Of a DNA stretch of 64,000 nucleotides, positions 42,797 through 52,487 are shown piece by piece. This DNA comes from Lachnospiraceae bacterium (GTDB taxonomy: Bacteria > Bacillota > Clostridia > Lachnospirales > Lachnospiraceae), in NCBI GenBank assembly GCA_017461045.1, contig JAFTZJ010000022.1, positions 31,929-95,928 on the forward strand. The letters run 5' to 3'. The notes below the pieces were generated by a model, which saw nothing but the letters and a program-made list of their open reading frames with translations, made no database searches and was not told the origin of the DNA. A program made the position numbers and the translations under genes. Numbering within the stretch: the stretch's first letter is position 1; each line of letters starts with the position of its first letter.

Positions 42797-43159
42797 ATGG
42801 CAAAGAATATTTTAGTATGTGATGATGCAGCATTTATGCGAATGATGATTAAGGATATTTTAACCAAGAATGGTTACAATGTAGCTGCTGAAGCAGAGAA
42901 CGGCGCAAAGGCAGTTGAGAAGTATCAGGAGACTAAGCCGGATTTGGTGTTAATGGATATTACCATGCCTGAGATGGATGGTATCCAGGCATTAAAGAAG
43001 ATTAAACAGTTGGATCCAAATGCAAGTGTTGTTATGTGTTCAGCAATGGGTCAGCAAGCAATGGTTATTGAGTCCATTCAGTCTGGTGCAAGAGACTTTA
43101 TTGTTAAGCCTTTCCAGCCGGATCGTGTACTGGAAGCAGTTAAGAAAGCAGTTGAATAA
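42797..43159 (+). CDS. cheY: Chemotaxis response regulator CheY
   Basis: A 120-residue single REC domain. The acid pocket is DD (9-10), the phosphoacceptor Asp54 (LVLMDITMPEMDG), Ser82 in VMCSAMGQ and Lys104 in FIVKPFQ. It carries the signal from CheA to FliM/FliY. Confidence 0.97.
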   Translation: MAKNILVCDDAAFMRMMIKDILTKNGYNVAAEAENGAKAVEKYQETKPDLVLMDITMPEMDGIQALKKIKQLDPNASVVMCSAMGQQAMVIESIQSGARDFIVKPFQPDRVLEAVKKAVE

Positions 43160-43161
43160 AG

Positions 43162-43542
43162 ATGGTATTTACCGGTTTTTCAAATGCCGTAGATGGCGTA
43201 GTACAACTTATTGTTGTTTTGATAATGTTCCTGTTTGTTCTGGCGTTGGCTTATCTGACTGCCAGATTTGCAGGGCGTTTTCAGAGTAATATCCAGAGCC
43301 GTAGCAATATACGTGTGATTGAAACGGCACGTATTGCCAATAACAAGTATATTCAGCTTGTAAAGGTTGGAACGCGGTATATTGTGTTAGGAATTGGCAA
43401 GGATGATGTAACATTCCTAACGGAACTAGACGAAGAAGAGTTAAATTTGGACGCTCTGGAGAATAGAACGCAAGGAAGCTTTAAGGATATTCTCTCTCAG
43501 CTTCAAAAGAAAAAGGATGAGAATGATACAGATGAAAACTAA
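43162..43542 (+). CDS. fliO: Flagellar biosynthesis protein FliO
   Basis: A 126-residue protein with one helix (~10-34; GVVQLIVVLIMFLFVLALAYL) and a cytoplasmic tail with VIETARIANNKYIQLVKVGTRYIVLGIGKDDVTFL, the FliO/FliZ family pattern. It assists assembly of the FliP-FliQ-FliR export gate. Start is 2 bases after cheY; it ends inside the fliP start region. Confidence 0.9.
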   Translation: MVFTGFSNAVDGVVQLIVVLIMFLFVLALAYLTARFAGRFQSNIQSRSNIRVIETARIANNKYIQLVKVGTRYIVLGIGKDDVTFLTELDEEELNLDALENRTQGSFKDILSQLQKKKDENDTDEN

Positions 43543-44371
43543 TACTTTTCGGATTACTATGAAAAAATGTCTGACAGTATTCTTAGTGGTTTTTGTTTTG
43601 GTGCTCTGTTGTGGTACACAGTCCTATGCGACTGATATCACCGATATTACAGATTCTACTGAAACCCCGGAAACCACTGTTGATGATGGGGATGTAACAA
43701 AACCATTAAATCTCAGTCTTACCTTAGGGGAAGAAGAAGGTACTTTGTCGGGCACATTACAAATGCTGTTAGCATTAACAGTCATTTCATTAGCTCCATC
43801 AATTCTTGTTATGATGACGTCCTTTACCCGTATTATTGTGGTATTGCATTTTATAAGGACGGCAATGGGTTTAACATCAACACCCCCTAACAATGTACTG
43901 ATAGGGCTTTCCTTATTTTTGACATTATTCATAATGTCCCCTGTATTCTCTCGGATTAATACAGAAGCAATTGAACCTTATACAGCCGGAGAAATGAGCC
44001 AGGAAGAAGCCATTGAAGCTGCTATGGGTCCGATGCGTGAGTTTATGATTAATCAGACAAGAGAGCAGGATATACAACTATTTTTGGATATTGCGGAGAT
44101 TGATTCTGTTTCAGACTGGGATGATATACCCACAACAGTGTTAATTCCGGCATTTATTATTAGTGAATTACGGGCAGCGTTTATCATAGGATTTTTAATT
44201 TATATCCCATTTATTATCATTGATATGGTAGTGGCATCTACATTAATGTCCATGGGTATGATGATGTTGCCGCCAACCACCATATCTATGCCATTTAAGG
44301 TGTTGTTGTTTATTATGGCAGATGGTTGGAGTTTGATAGTAGGACAATTAGTGCAGTCCTTTGTTCTCTGA
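43523..44371 (+). CDS. fliP: Flagellar export gate protein FliP
   Basis: The export gate subunit has an N-terminal cleavable signal (VFLVVFVLVLCCGTQSYA) and about four helices with SLAPSILVMMTSFTRIIVVL, TPPNNVLIGLSLFLTLFIM and MGMMMLPPTTISMPFKVLLF. Three ATGs are possible (43517, 43523, 43532). The one at 43523 has AAGGA 5 bases upstream and is chosen; the others change only a few residues. It overlaps fliO by 20 bases. Confidence 0.94.
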   Translation: MIQMKTNTFRITMKKCLTVFLVVFVLVLCCGTQSYATDITDITDSTETPETTVDDGDVTKPLNLSLTLGEEEGTLSGTLQMLLALTVISLAPSILVMMTSFTRIIVVLHFIRTAMGLTSTPPNNVLIGLSLFLTLFIMSPVFSRINTEAIEPYTAGEMSQEEAIEAAMGPMREFMINQTREQDIQLFLDIAEIDSVSDWDDIPTTVLIPAFIISELRAAFIIGFLIYIPFIIIDMVVASTLMSMGMMMLPPTTISMPFKVLLFIMADGWSLIVGQLVQSFVL

Positions 44372-44386
44372 CGGGAGGGCAGTTAA

Positions 44387-44659
44387 ATGACTTCAGAAAT
44401 TGTAATTGATATTGCAAGAGAAGCCTTATGGCTGATTATAAAATGTTCCGCACCAATGCTTTTGGTCTCTTTGATTATTGGTTTGCTGGTCAGTATATTT
44501 CAGACAGTAACATCAATTCAGGAGCAGACGTTAACGTTTGTACCAAAGATGCTGGGGATCTTTTTGACGTTGATGTTAACAGGTGGATGGATTCTGCATA
44601 ATATCGTCGAGTTTATTGTGACTCTTTACCAAATGTTTGGCACTTACGTGAATATGTGA
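44387..44659 (+). CDS. fliQ: Flagellar export gate protein FliQ
   Basis: A 90-residue, two-helix protein of the export gate, with EALWLIIKCSAPMLLVSLIIGL and SIQEQTLTFVPKMLGIFLTL. Size and sequence are standard for FliQ. Preceded by a GGGAGGGC site, 15 bases after fliP. Confidence 0.96.
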   Translation: MTSEIVIDIAREALWLIIKCSAPMLLVSLIIGLLVSIFQTVTSIQEQTLTFVPKMLGIFLTLMLTGGWILHNIVEFIVTLYQMFGTYVNM

Positions 44660-44667
44660 GGTGGCGT

Positions 44668-45447
44668 ATGCTTTCAACGAGCTTTTCCATCTATCATTTA
44701 GAATTTTTTTTGTTGGTGTTTGCAAGAATTGCCGGGGTTGTCAGTACTGCACCGATCTATGGAACCAGAGGTGTGCCGATTCGTGTGCGTGTCGGATTTG
44801 GATTGTGTATCGGTTTGATTGTAGCAACTACCATTGGTTATACACCACTAGAATACACAACAATTTTACAGTTTACATTTTTGTTAATAAAGGAATTGAT
44901 AGTTGGCCTGTCTGTTGGACTTGCATCAACCCTATGTATGTCGGTACTGAATCTTGCAGGTATGTTTATTGACCGGGAAATTGGTCTGACAATGGTAACG
45001 GCTTTTGATCCGATGACCAATGCCAGCACCACGATTTCGGCAGATTTGTATAACTACATGGTACTAATTATCATGTTATGTTCGAATATGCATCATTTTA
45101 TTATCACTGCAATCTGCGATTCGTTTCAAGTGATTCCGGTTGGTGGCGCCATATTTGACGGCGATGCTGTTTATGCAATTTTGCTTGCCTTTATTCAGGA
45201 GTATTTTGTGGTTGCATTTCGAATTGCTTTGCCAATTTTTATATCCATTACCTTATGTAATGTGGTTTTAGGTGTTTTGGCAAAAACAGCCCCGCAGATG
45301 AATATGTTTTCGGTTGGTATTGAGTTGAAATTGATACTTGGCTTACTGGTTATGGTAGCTACTATCATGGTATTGCCGAATATCGCTGATTTTTTACAAC
45401 AGTTAACCGAAGATATTGTTTTGAGTTTGTTGAAAACAATGTATTGA
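44668..45447 (+). CDS. fliR: Flagellar export gate protein FliR
   Basis: A 259-residue membrane protein with about six helices (FFLLVFARIAGVVSTAPIYG; AGMFIDREIGLTMVTAFDP; ALPIFISITLCNVVLGVL) and the usual FliR length. A GTG at 44656 overlaps the fliQ stop; the ATG at 44668 has GAGGTGG directly upstream and is preferred. Confidence 0.94.
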   Translation: MLSTSFSIYHLEFFLLVFARIAGVVSTAPIYGTRGVPIRVRVGFGLCIGLIVATTIGYTPLEYTTILQFTFLLIKELIVGLSVGLASTLCMSVLNLAGMFIDREIGLTMVTAFDPMTNASTTISADLYNYMVLIIMLCSNMHHFIITAICDSFQVIPVGGAIFDGDAVYAILLAFIQEYFVVAFRIALPIFISITLCNVVLGVLAKTAPQMNMFSVGIELKLILGLLVMVATIMVLPNIADFLQQLTEDIVLSLLKTMY

Positions 45448-45460
45448 TTGAGGATAAATA

Positions 45461-46564
45461 ATGGCTTTGGATTTTAATCTCCAGTTCTTTGCGAAAGAAG
45501 GACCCGGAGGAGAAAAAACAGAAGAAGCGACCCCCAAAAAGCAACAAGACTCCCGAAAAGAGGGTTCTGTTGCCCAAAGTAAGGAATTGGCAAACGGTAT
45601 AACATTACTAGCATTATTTCTTACATTGCGTTTTGCTATGAAATTTGTGGGACCGCGTTTGGTACGGATTTTTAATACGTACTATATGCATATTAGTTCC
45701 ATGGCAAATGGGGAATTTAATACACGTGCAATGGTTGAAACTTTGTCGCAGGTTACATTCGATATTGTAATTATAACAGCCCCGTTTTTGCTAGTTGGTC
45801 TGGTTGTTGGAATTATGTCACACAAAATTCAGTTCAAATGGATGGTTACAGCTAAACCAATGCAGCCTAAGTTGAACAAGATTAACCCCATTAACGGGTT
45901 TAAGCGGTTATTTTCCGGTCGTGCGCTTTTTGATTTGTTGAAGGCCGTTGTAGAAGTAATTTTGATTGGATATATGGCGTATAGTATTTTGAAGGATCAT
46001 GCGAAAGAAATCTATACGTTATATGATATGTCCATTAACCAATCTTTGGCATTATTAATGGATGTTATTTGGGAACTAGGCCTGAAAATCAGTATTCTTA
46101 TGATTTGTATTGGTATTGTGGATTTTATATACCAGAAATTCAAACACAAACAGGATTTGAAAATGACCAAACAGGAGGTCAAGGACGAATTCAAGAATAC
46201 TGAAGGTGATCCGCAGATTAAAGGACAACAGAAGCAGAGAATGCGTCAGGCATCTCAGCGACGTATGATGGCAAGTGTTCCGGAAGCGGATGTTGTTATT
46301 ACCAATCCGACGCATTTCGCCGTTGCATTAAAGTATGATGCTAATGAGCATTCGGCTCCGGTGGTAACTGCAAAGGGAACGGATTTTCTTGCTGCCAAGA
46401 TTAAAGATGTGGCAAAAGAGCATGGAGTGGAAATCGTGGAGAATAAGCCACTGGCACGAATGCTTTATTATAATGTTGATTTAGATAAAGAAATTCCGCC
46501 GGAATTGTATAAGGCAGTTGCCGATATTCTGGCATATGTATACAACTTGAAGAATGCGGGTTAA
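45461..46564 (+). CDS. flhB: Flagellar export switch protein FlhB
   Basis: A 367-residue membrane protein that switches export from hook to filament substrates. It has an N-terminal basic GEKTEEATPKKQQDSRKEG segment, four helices and a C-terminal cytoplasmic domain with the self-cleavage motif NPTH (N282-P283). NKINPINGFKRLFS and VTAKGTDFLAAKIKDVAKEHGVEIVENKPLAR are conserved. Confidence 0.97.
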   Translation: MALDFNLQFFAKEGPGGEKTEEATPKKQQDSRKEGSVAQSKELANGITLLALFLTLRFAMKFVGPRLVRIFNTYYMHISSMANGEFNTRAMVETLSQVTFDIVIITAPFLLVGLVVGIMSHKIQFKWMVTAKPMQPKLNKINPINGFKRLFSGRALFDLLKAVVEVILIGYMAYSILKDHAKEIYTLYDMSINQSLALLMDVIWELGLKISILMICIGIVDFIYQKFKHKQDLKMTKQEVKDEFKNTEGDPQIKGQQKQRMRQASQRRMMASVPEADVVITNPTHFAVALKYDANEHSAPVVTAKGTDFLAAKIKDVAKEHGVEIVENKPLARMLYYNVDLDKEIPPELYKAVADILAYVYNLKNAG

Positions 46565-46595
46565 GACAGAGAATTAGAAGGACAGGAGGTGCATC

Positions 46596-48623
46596 ATGAA
46601 AAATATCAAATTTTCCTCAAGTATTTTTTTGGGAATTTACTTGTTGGCAGCTGTAATATTCATGATTGTACCGATGAATTCCCTGTTCTTAGATGTTTTG
46701 ATTACATTTAATCTGGCAGTGGCAATGGTCATTTTGTTTAACTGTATTTTTGCAAAAGAAACCTTGTCTATGTCCAGCTTTCCGACGATTTTGTTATTTA
46801 CTACCGTTTTTCGAATTTCATTGAATATTTCTTCAACACGTTTGATTTTGATGACAGGTGAACCTGGAAACGTAGTTAAGACCTTTGGTGAATTCGTTGG
46901 TGGCGGTAATCTGATTATCGGAGCCATTATCTTTATTGTTCTGGTAATTGTTCAGATGATGGTTATTAATAAAGGTTCTGAACGTGTATCTGAAGTAACG
47001 GCACGTTTTACCTTGGATGCTATGCCGGGTAAACAGATGGCAATTGATGCGGATTTAAGTTCCGGTGCCATATCGGATAAGGAAGCAATCGTTCGTAGAC
47101 AAAAGATACAGGAAGAAGCATCTTTCTTTGGTTCCATGGATGGTGCCACTAAGTATGTAAAAGGAGATGCTACAGCCGGATTGATTATCACAGCCATTAA
47201 CTTTGTTGGTGGTATTGTAACCGGTATGTTGATACAGGGCTTACCACTAATGGAAGCGCTTACAAAGTACACTATTTTGACCATTGGTGATGGTTTGGTT
47301 TCCCAGATTCCTTCTTTGATGATTTCTCTGGCTACCGGTGTAATTGTAACAAAAGCATCCAAGGAAGCAGAAATCGGAGATATTGTATTCTCTGAATTAT
47401 TCCAATCACCACGGGTTATGTATATTGTTGGTGCTGCTTTGATTTTCCTAGTAATCGTGACACCGTTAAAGCGTGATGGCGGCATTGTAATTTATATGGG
47501 ACTTGGACTTGGATTAATTGTATTGGGACGACTGCTCAGTGCAAAGAAAGAAACTGCTGAAATTGAAGAAGAGGTTGAAGCAGAAGAAGTAGAGGCAGAT
47601 CAGGTACGACGGCATGAAAATGTTAATACCTTGCTTCAGGTGGATCCGATTGAATTAGAGTTTGGTTATGGTATTATTCCGCTTGCAGATGTAAATCAAG
47701 GTGGTGACTTGTTAGACCGAGTTGTTATGATTCGACGACAAATTGCTTTGGAATTAGGTGCAGTTGTACCAATCATTCGTTTGCGTGATAATATTCAGTT
47801 GAATCCAAACCAATATGTGATTAAGATTAAAGGCATTCAGGTAAGCGAAGGTGAAATTCTGTTTGACCACTATATGGCTATGAATCCGGGATATGTAGAA
47901 GAGGAAATTACCGGTATTCCAACTTTTGAGCCGTCCTTCCATTTGCCGGCTGTGTGGATTACAGAATCACAGCGAGAACGGGCAGAATCCTACGGATATA
48001 CGGTAGTTGATCCGCCTTCGATTATAGCAACTCATTTAACGGAAGTTATTCGAACGCACTTGGATGAATTGCTAACCCGTCAGGATGTTCAGAACCTGAT
48101 TAATAATGTGAAAGAGAATAATACGACATTGGTTGATGAATTGATACCAAAGTTGTTAAATGTTGGTGAGATTCAAAAGGTATTACAGAATTTGCTGCGT
48201 GAAGGAATTTCGATTCGGGATTTAGTAACAATCTTTGAAATTTTGGCAGACCATGCTGCGAATACCAGAGATACAGATGTGTTAACGGAATATGTGCGTC
48301 AAGGCTTGAAACGTGCGATTTCCAGCAAGTTCTTTGGTGGTGAAGAAACTACATCCGTAGTGACCTTAGATCCGAAGATTGAACAGGATATTATGGCATC
48401 TGTAAAACAGACGGAACAGGGAGCATATTTAACCTTGGATCCGGATAAAACAAGAAAAATACTTGCATCTACAGAAAAGGAGATTGCGAAACTGGAAGAA
48501 TCGGGACAAACTGCGATTATCATTACTTCGCCGATTGTTCGTATGTATTATAAAAAATTAACCAGTGATTATTTTAAGAATTTGATTGTTATTTCATATA
48601 ATGAAATCGAATCGAATGTGTAA
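46596..48623 (+). CDS. flhA: Flagellar export gate protein FlhA
   Basis: A 675-residue export gate subunit. It has eight N-terminal helices with the FHIPEP-type linker (RFTLDAMPGKQMAIDADLSSGAI) and a large cytoplasmic domain from ~330 (EFGYGIIPLADVNQGGDLLDRVVMIRRQIALELG). The C-terminus is substrate-docking. Complete and normal length. An ACAGGAGGTG site precedes it. Confidence 0.97.
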   Translation: MKNIKFSSSIFLGIYLLAAVIFMIVPMNSLFLDVLITFNLAVAMVILFNCIFAKETLSMSSFPTILLFTTVFRISLNISSTRLILMTGEPGNVVKTFGEFVGGGNLIIGAIIFIVLVIVQMMVINKGSERVSEVTARFTLDAMPGKQMAIDADLSSGAISDKEAIVRRQKIQEEASFFGSMDGATKYVKGDATAGLIITAINFVGGIVTGMLIQGLPLMEALTKYTILTIGDGLVSQIPSLMISLATGVIVTKASKEAEIGDIVFSELFQSPRVMYIVGAALIFLVIVTPLKRDGGIVIYMGLGLGLIVLGRLLSAKKETAEIEEEVEAEEVEADQVRRHENVNTLLQVDPIELEFGYGIIPLADVNQGGDLLDRVVMIRRQIALELGAVVPIIRLRDNIQLNPNQYVIKIKGIQVSEGEILFDHYMAMNPGYVEEEITGIPTFEPSFHLPAVWITESQRERAESYGYTVVDPPSIIATHLTEVIRTHLDELLTRQDVQNLINNVKENNTTLVDELIPKLLNVGEIQKVLQNLLREGISIRDLVTIFEILADHAANTRDTDVLTEYVRQGLKRAISSKFFGGEETTSVVTLDPKIEQDIMASVKQTEQGAYLTLDPDKTRKILASTEKEIAKLEESGQTAIIITSPIVRMYYKKLTSDYFKNLIVISYNEIESNV

Positions 48624-48651
48624 TTACAGTCAGTTGGGATGGTGACAATCG

Positions 48652-49836
48652 ATGATAATTAAAAGATATCAGGGGGCTTCCGAAAAGGAAGCAATTATGA
48701 AAGCAAAGGAAGAGTTAGGTCCGGAAGCAGTCATAATGAATATTAAAATAGTAAAACAAAAAGGCATTCGTCGATTGTTTAAAAAAGGTTATGTAGAAGT
48801 AACTGCAGCAATTGATGAACCAACCAATACACAGCGTGAACGTAGCAAAACAAAGAATTCAGAGGTTAAGGATTCTGATTTTGTACGGGAATCGAACCCA
48901 AATATTATCACTGAGACTGCTACTACGGTTGAGGAACGTGCAGAAACGCGTACTTCGGCAATTGAGGAACGTCTGGATAATTTAGCACAGTTATTGGAAC
49001 GTCAAATGAAGGATGCAGATGAAGAACAGGAAGAAACTCTGGATCAGAATTCCCGTATGGTAAAGCTGGTGTTTGATCAATTGGTTAATAATGAAGTGAC
49101 CGAAGAAAATGCCAGAGAGATTATAAGTGAAATTGATAATAGTGGTGCTAAGCTACAATTAGATGATTTACTTGCAAGTGTATATCAAAAAATTGTGTTG
49201 AAGCTGGGGCAGATGAAAACCATTGAATTAAGTGAAGATAAGCCTAAACTGGTATTTTTCATTGGGCCGACAGGCGTTGGTAAAACAACGACTATTGCGA
49301 AATTGGCTTCAAAATTCAAACTGGAAAAGAAATGTAAGCTAGCTATCATAACAGCGGATACATATCGAATTGCAGCGGTAGAACAGATTCGTACCTATGC
49401 GAATATTCTATCAGTACCAATTGATGTAGTATATAACACAGAGGACATGGAAAAGGCAATTGATAAGTATAAGGAATATGATTTAATATTCATAGATACA
49501 GCCGGCAGGTCTCATAAAAATGAGGAACAACGGGAAGATGTCAAGCGATTGTTAGAAATTGCCAGAGACTATAATCAGGAGATTTATTTGGTAATTAGTG
49601 CAACTACAAAGTATCGGGATTTGGTAAAAATCACCCAGACCTATTCAGACATCTCTAATTACCGTTTGCTGTTTACAAAAACAGATGAAACCGGAGCTTT
49701 GGGCAATATTTTGAATATTCGGATGCTAACCAAAGAACCGTTATCTTATACAACATTTGGTCAAAATGTACCGGATGATATAGGTGTAACAGATGCTCAG
49801 TTTATCGCAAAGCAATTATTAGGAGGAAATGAATAA
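48652..49836 (+). CDS. flhF: Flagellar SRP-like GTPase FlhF
   Basis: A 394-residue SRP-type GTPase that sets flagellum position and number. It starts MIIKRYQGASEKEAIMKAKEELG (B domain) and continues with an acidic linker and an NG domain. The NG domain has the P-loop GPTGVGKTT (205-213), FIDTAGRSHK and TKTDETGALGNILN. The stop codon overlaps the flhG start. Confidence 0.96.
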   Translation: MIIKRYQGASEKEAIMKAKEELGPEAVIMNIKIVKQKGIRRLFKKGYVEVTAAIDEPTNTQRERSKTKNSEVKDSDFVRESNPNIITETATTVEERAETRTSAIEERLDNLAQLLERQMKDADEEQEETLDQNSRMVKLVFDQLVNNEVTEENAREIISEIDNSGAKLQLDDLLASVYQKIVLKLGQMKTIELSEDKPKLVFFIGPTGVGKTTTIAKLASKFKLEKKCKLAIITADTYRIAAVEQIRTYANILSVPIDVVYNTEDMEKAIDKYKEYDLIFIDTAGRSHKNEEQREDVKRLLEIARDYNQEIYLVISATTKYRDLVKITQTYSDISNYRLLFTKTDETGALGNILNIRMLTKEPLSYTTFGQNVPDDIGVTDAQFIAKQLLGGNE

Positions 49837-50720
49837 TGGATCAGGCAGAACAGTTAAGAAAACGCGTCAGCCAACAGATTCAGCATAATGGTTCCACCCG
49901 TGTAATTGCAGTTACAAGCGGTAAGGGGGGAGTCGGCAAAACCAGTTTAGCTGTAAACCTAGCAATACAGCTTCGTAAAAAAGGGAAACGGGTTGTTATT
50001 ATTGATGCTGACTTTGGCTTGGCAAATGTAGAAATTATGTTAGGAATTCGCCCACAATATAATATGGCGGATTTGATTTACAATGATAAGAATATCGATG
50101 ATATCATTACGCAAGGACCTATGGATATAGGATTTATTTCCGGAGGATCCGGTGTTCAGGATATGGTGAATCTAGATAAAGAACAGGTTCGTGTGATGAT
50201 TTCGAAATTGGTGCGTTTGGATACCATTGCAGATGTTGTTATTATTGATACCGGTGCAGGTATTTCAGATTCAGTTTTGGAGTTTGTATTAAGTAGTCCG
50301 GAAGTATTGATTGTTGCAACTCCGGAACCAACCTCCATTACGGATGCTTATTCTTTGTTGAAAACAGTGAATCGGAATAAGAACTTTAGTGCAGATGAGA
50401 AAAAGATTCAGATCGTTTCAAATCGGGTTGGCAGTAAAGAAGAGGGAAAAGAAATCTACGAAAAATTGAACATTGTATCAACAAAATTCTTGAATATACA
50501 GATGGAGTATTTGGGAGCAATTGTACAGGACAGTAATGCTTCGAAAGCCGTTATTGAACAGAAACCGGTATCTTTGGCATTTCCAAATTCCGGTTCAACC
50601 AAATGTTATCAGGAAATTTGTAATAAGTTATTGGAGCTTGATGAAACCGTCGAAGAACCTAGGGAGGGCGTTGCGAAGTTCTTTCTTGATTTTATTCGGC
50701 AAAAGAAAAAGAAGTATTAG
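49836..50720 (+). CDS. flhG: Flagellar number regulator FlhG (MinD-like ATPase)
   Basis: A 294-residue MinD-family ATPase (YlxH) that activates FlhF GTPase. The deviant Walker A is SGKGGVGKTS (28-37); VVIIDADFGLANVEIMLG and VIIDTGAGISDSVLEF follow. The N-terminus (1-~20) carries the short DQAEQLRKRV segment that stimulates FlhF in other species. The start overlaps flhF by one base. Confidence 0.96.
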   Translation: MDQAEQLRKRVSQQIQHNGSTRVIAVTSGKGGVGKTSLAVNLAIQLRKKGKRVVIIDADFGLANVEIMLGIRPQYNMADLIYNDKNIDDIITQGPMDIGFISGGSGVQDMVNLDKEQVRVMISKLVRLDTIADVVIIDTGAGISDSVLEFVLSSPEVLIVATPEPTSITDAYSLLKTVNRNKNFSADEKKIQIVSNRVGSKEEGKEIYEKLNIVSTKFLNIQMEYLGAIVQDSNASKAVIEQKPVSLAFPNSGSTKCYQEICNKLLELDETVEEPREGVAKFFLDFIRQKKKKY

Positions 50721-50729
50721 GGGATGAGT

Positions 50730-51443
50730 ATGCAGGAGATTATTACGATTGGTAACAAAGTGGATATGGAAGCACTTGTACACGGCAATGTAGAAAAAGA
50801 TGAATCGAAGCGACGTGTATTAAGTTGCAGAGTTATGGATATTCCGAGTGACAGTATCGTCCGGATTTCCATGCCGTTTCATGAAGGAAGAATTGTTCCT
50901 TTATCGGTTGGTGATCAGTACCAAATGACCATATTTTCTGATCGCGGTATATATGCCAGTCAGTTTGTGGTAATTCGTCGATTAAAGGAAGGTAATTTGT
51001 TCCTTGCTGATATGGAGATGCAACGTCCCCTGAAGAAAGTACAACGAAGAGAATTCTTTCGTCATGATTGTCGTATTCCGGCCAGTTACCGTATGATTTC
51101 TGAAAAAGAGGAACTGGGCTTAGAAGAGGAGGATTCGCCAATTGACTGGAAGAAAGGGGTAATTCTGGATATTAGCGGAGGAGGACTCCGTATGGTTTCG
51201 GAACATCATGAGACAGCGAATCAGATTATACAAATCCGATTCGTTTTGGAATTAGAAGGTGAACTTCGTGAATTCATAGAATTTGGAAAATTAATTGCTT
51301 CTATTCGAAGAGAAAATGTAGCGAATTTGTACGAACAACGAGTGGAATTCGAGCAAATCGGAGACAAAGACCGGGAGCAAATTATTCATTACATTTTTGA
51401 CGAGGAGCGCAAAAAAATCTCAAGGGATAAAGGCTTAAATTAA
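50730..51443 (+). CDS. PilZ-domain flagellar brake protein (YcgR-like)
   Basis: A 237-residue c-di-GMP effector. The N-terminal YcgR-N domain (~1-95) is followed by a PilZ domain with RxxxR in QRREFFR and DISGGGLRM (the D/NxSxxG site). Both c-di-GMP-binding motifs are intact. Its place between flhG and cheB indicates motor control by c-di-GMP. The ATG at 50730 (5 bases after AGGGGA) is preferred over one at 50724. Confidence 0.92.
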   Translation: MQEIITIGNKVDMEALVHGNVEKDESKRRVLSCRVMDIPSDSIVRISMPFHEGRIVPLSVGDQYQMTIFSDRGIYASQFVVIRRLKEGNLFLADMEMQRPLKKVQRREFFRHDCRIPASYRMISEKEELGLEEEDSPIDWKKGVILDISGGGLRMVSEHHETANQIIQIRFVLELEGELREFIEFGKLIASIRRENVANLYEQRVEFEQIGDKDREQIIHYIFDEERKKISRDKGLN

Positions 51444-52487
51444 ATGAAAAAAAATATTATGATTATAGATGACTCTGCACTTATGAGAAGAGTATTATCT
51501 GATATAATTAATAAAACTGAACAGTACCAGGTGGCGTATACTGCTTCGAATGGGTTGGAAGCATTGGAAATTTTACGAAAACAACCACAGATTTTTCTGA
51601 TCTTTTTAGATATCAACATGCCGAAGATGGGTGGTGTTGAATTATTAAAAGTTATGCGACGTGAAAAGATAGAAATTCCGACAGTTGTATTTAGTACCGT
51701 AGCGGAACGTTCCAGTGCAGAGACCATAGAAGCATTATCACTGGGAGCCATGGATTTTCTTAAGAAACCGGAAAATATTCTGATTAATATGGAACATTTT
51801 CGTGAGAAAATCATGAAGGTATTTGCAATTATTGAACGTTCGGATGAAGAACCGGCAATGGTTATTAAGGAGCGTGCACCAAGAGTTCGAACACAAACCA
51901 CAATGGGGCGTGGTAAATTGGTAGCAATTGCATGCTCTACCGGAGGTCCAAGAGCTCTGCAGGAAGTGATACCGTATTTGCCATCGAATTTGGATGCACC
52001 GGTTCTTGTAGTACAGCATATGCCGGAGGGATTTACAGCGTCACTTGCCAACCGCTTAAATGATGTTAGTAAAATAACCGTTAAAGAGGCTGAAGATGGA
52101 GAAGTTCTACGAAACGGAAATGTATATATTGCGAAGGGTGGTAAGCACTTACGGATTCGTTATGAACGAGGACAACATGTGATTGAACTTGGAGATGATG
52201 AACCGGTTAGTGGATTACGGCCATTTGCTAATTATATGTACGAGAGCCTGACACAGTCAGATTATTATGAAATTATTTGTGTAGTCTTGACAGGTATGGG
52301 TGCAGATGGTACCAAGGGTATTGGAAAGTTAAGTCAGGAAAAGAATGTGTATGTCATTAGTCAAGACAGAGAAAGTTGTACTGTCTATGGTATGCCAAAG
52401 ATGATTGCACAAGCCGGACTATCAGATGAAATTGTTTCGCTTAATAAAATAGCGAAATCGATAATTAATATTACGGGGGTGTGTTAA
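51444..52487 (+). CDS. cheB: Chemotaxis response regulator-methylesterase CheB
   Basis: A 347-residue enzyme that removes methyl groups (and deamidates) receptor glutamates. The N-terminal REC domain has IIDDSALMRR with phosphoacceptor Asp56. The C-terminal esterase has the Ser-His-Asp site: STGGP, QHMPEGFTASLA and LTGMGADG. The start directly follows the stop of the PilZ gene. No cheR is present in the window. Confidence 0.97.
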   Translation: MKKNIMIIDDSALMRRVLSDIINKTEQYQVAYTASNGLEALEILRKQPQIFLIFLDINMPKMGGVELLKVMRREKIEIPTVVFSTVAERSSAETIEALSLGAMDFLKKPENILINMEHFREKIMKVFAIIERSDEEPAMVIKERAPRVRTQTTMGRGKLVAIACSTGGPRALQEVIPYLPSNLDAPVLVVQHMPEGFTASLANRLNDVSKITVKEAEDGEVLRNGNVYIAKGGKHLRIRYERGQHVIELGDDEPVSGLRPFANYMYESLTQSDYYEIICVVLTGMGADGTKGIGKLSQEKNVYVISQDRESCTVYGMPKMIAQAGLSDEIVSLNKIAKSIINITGVC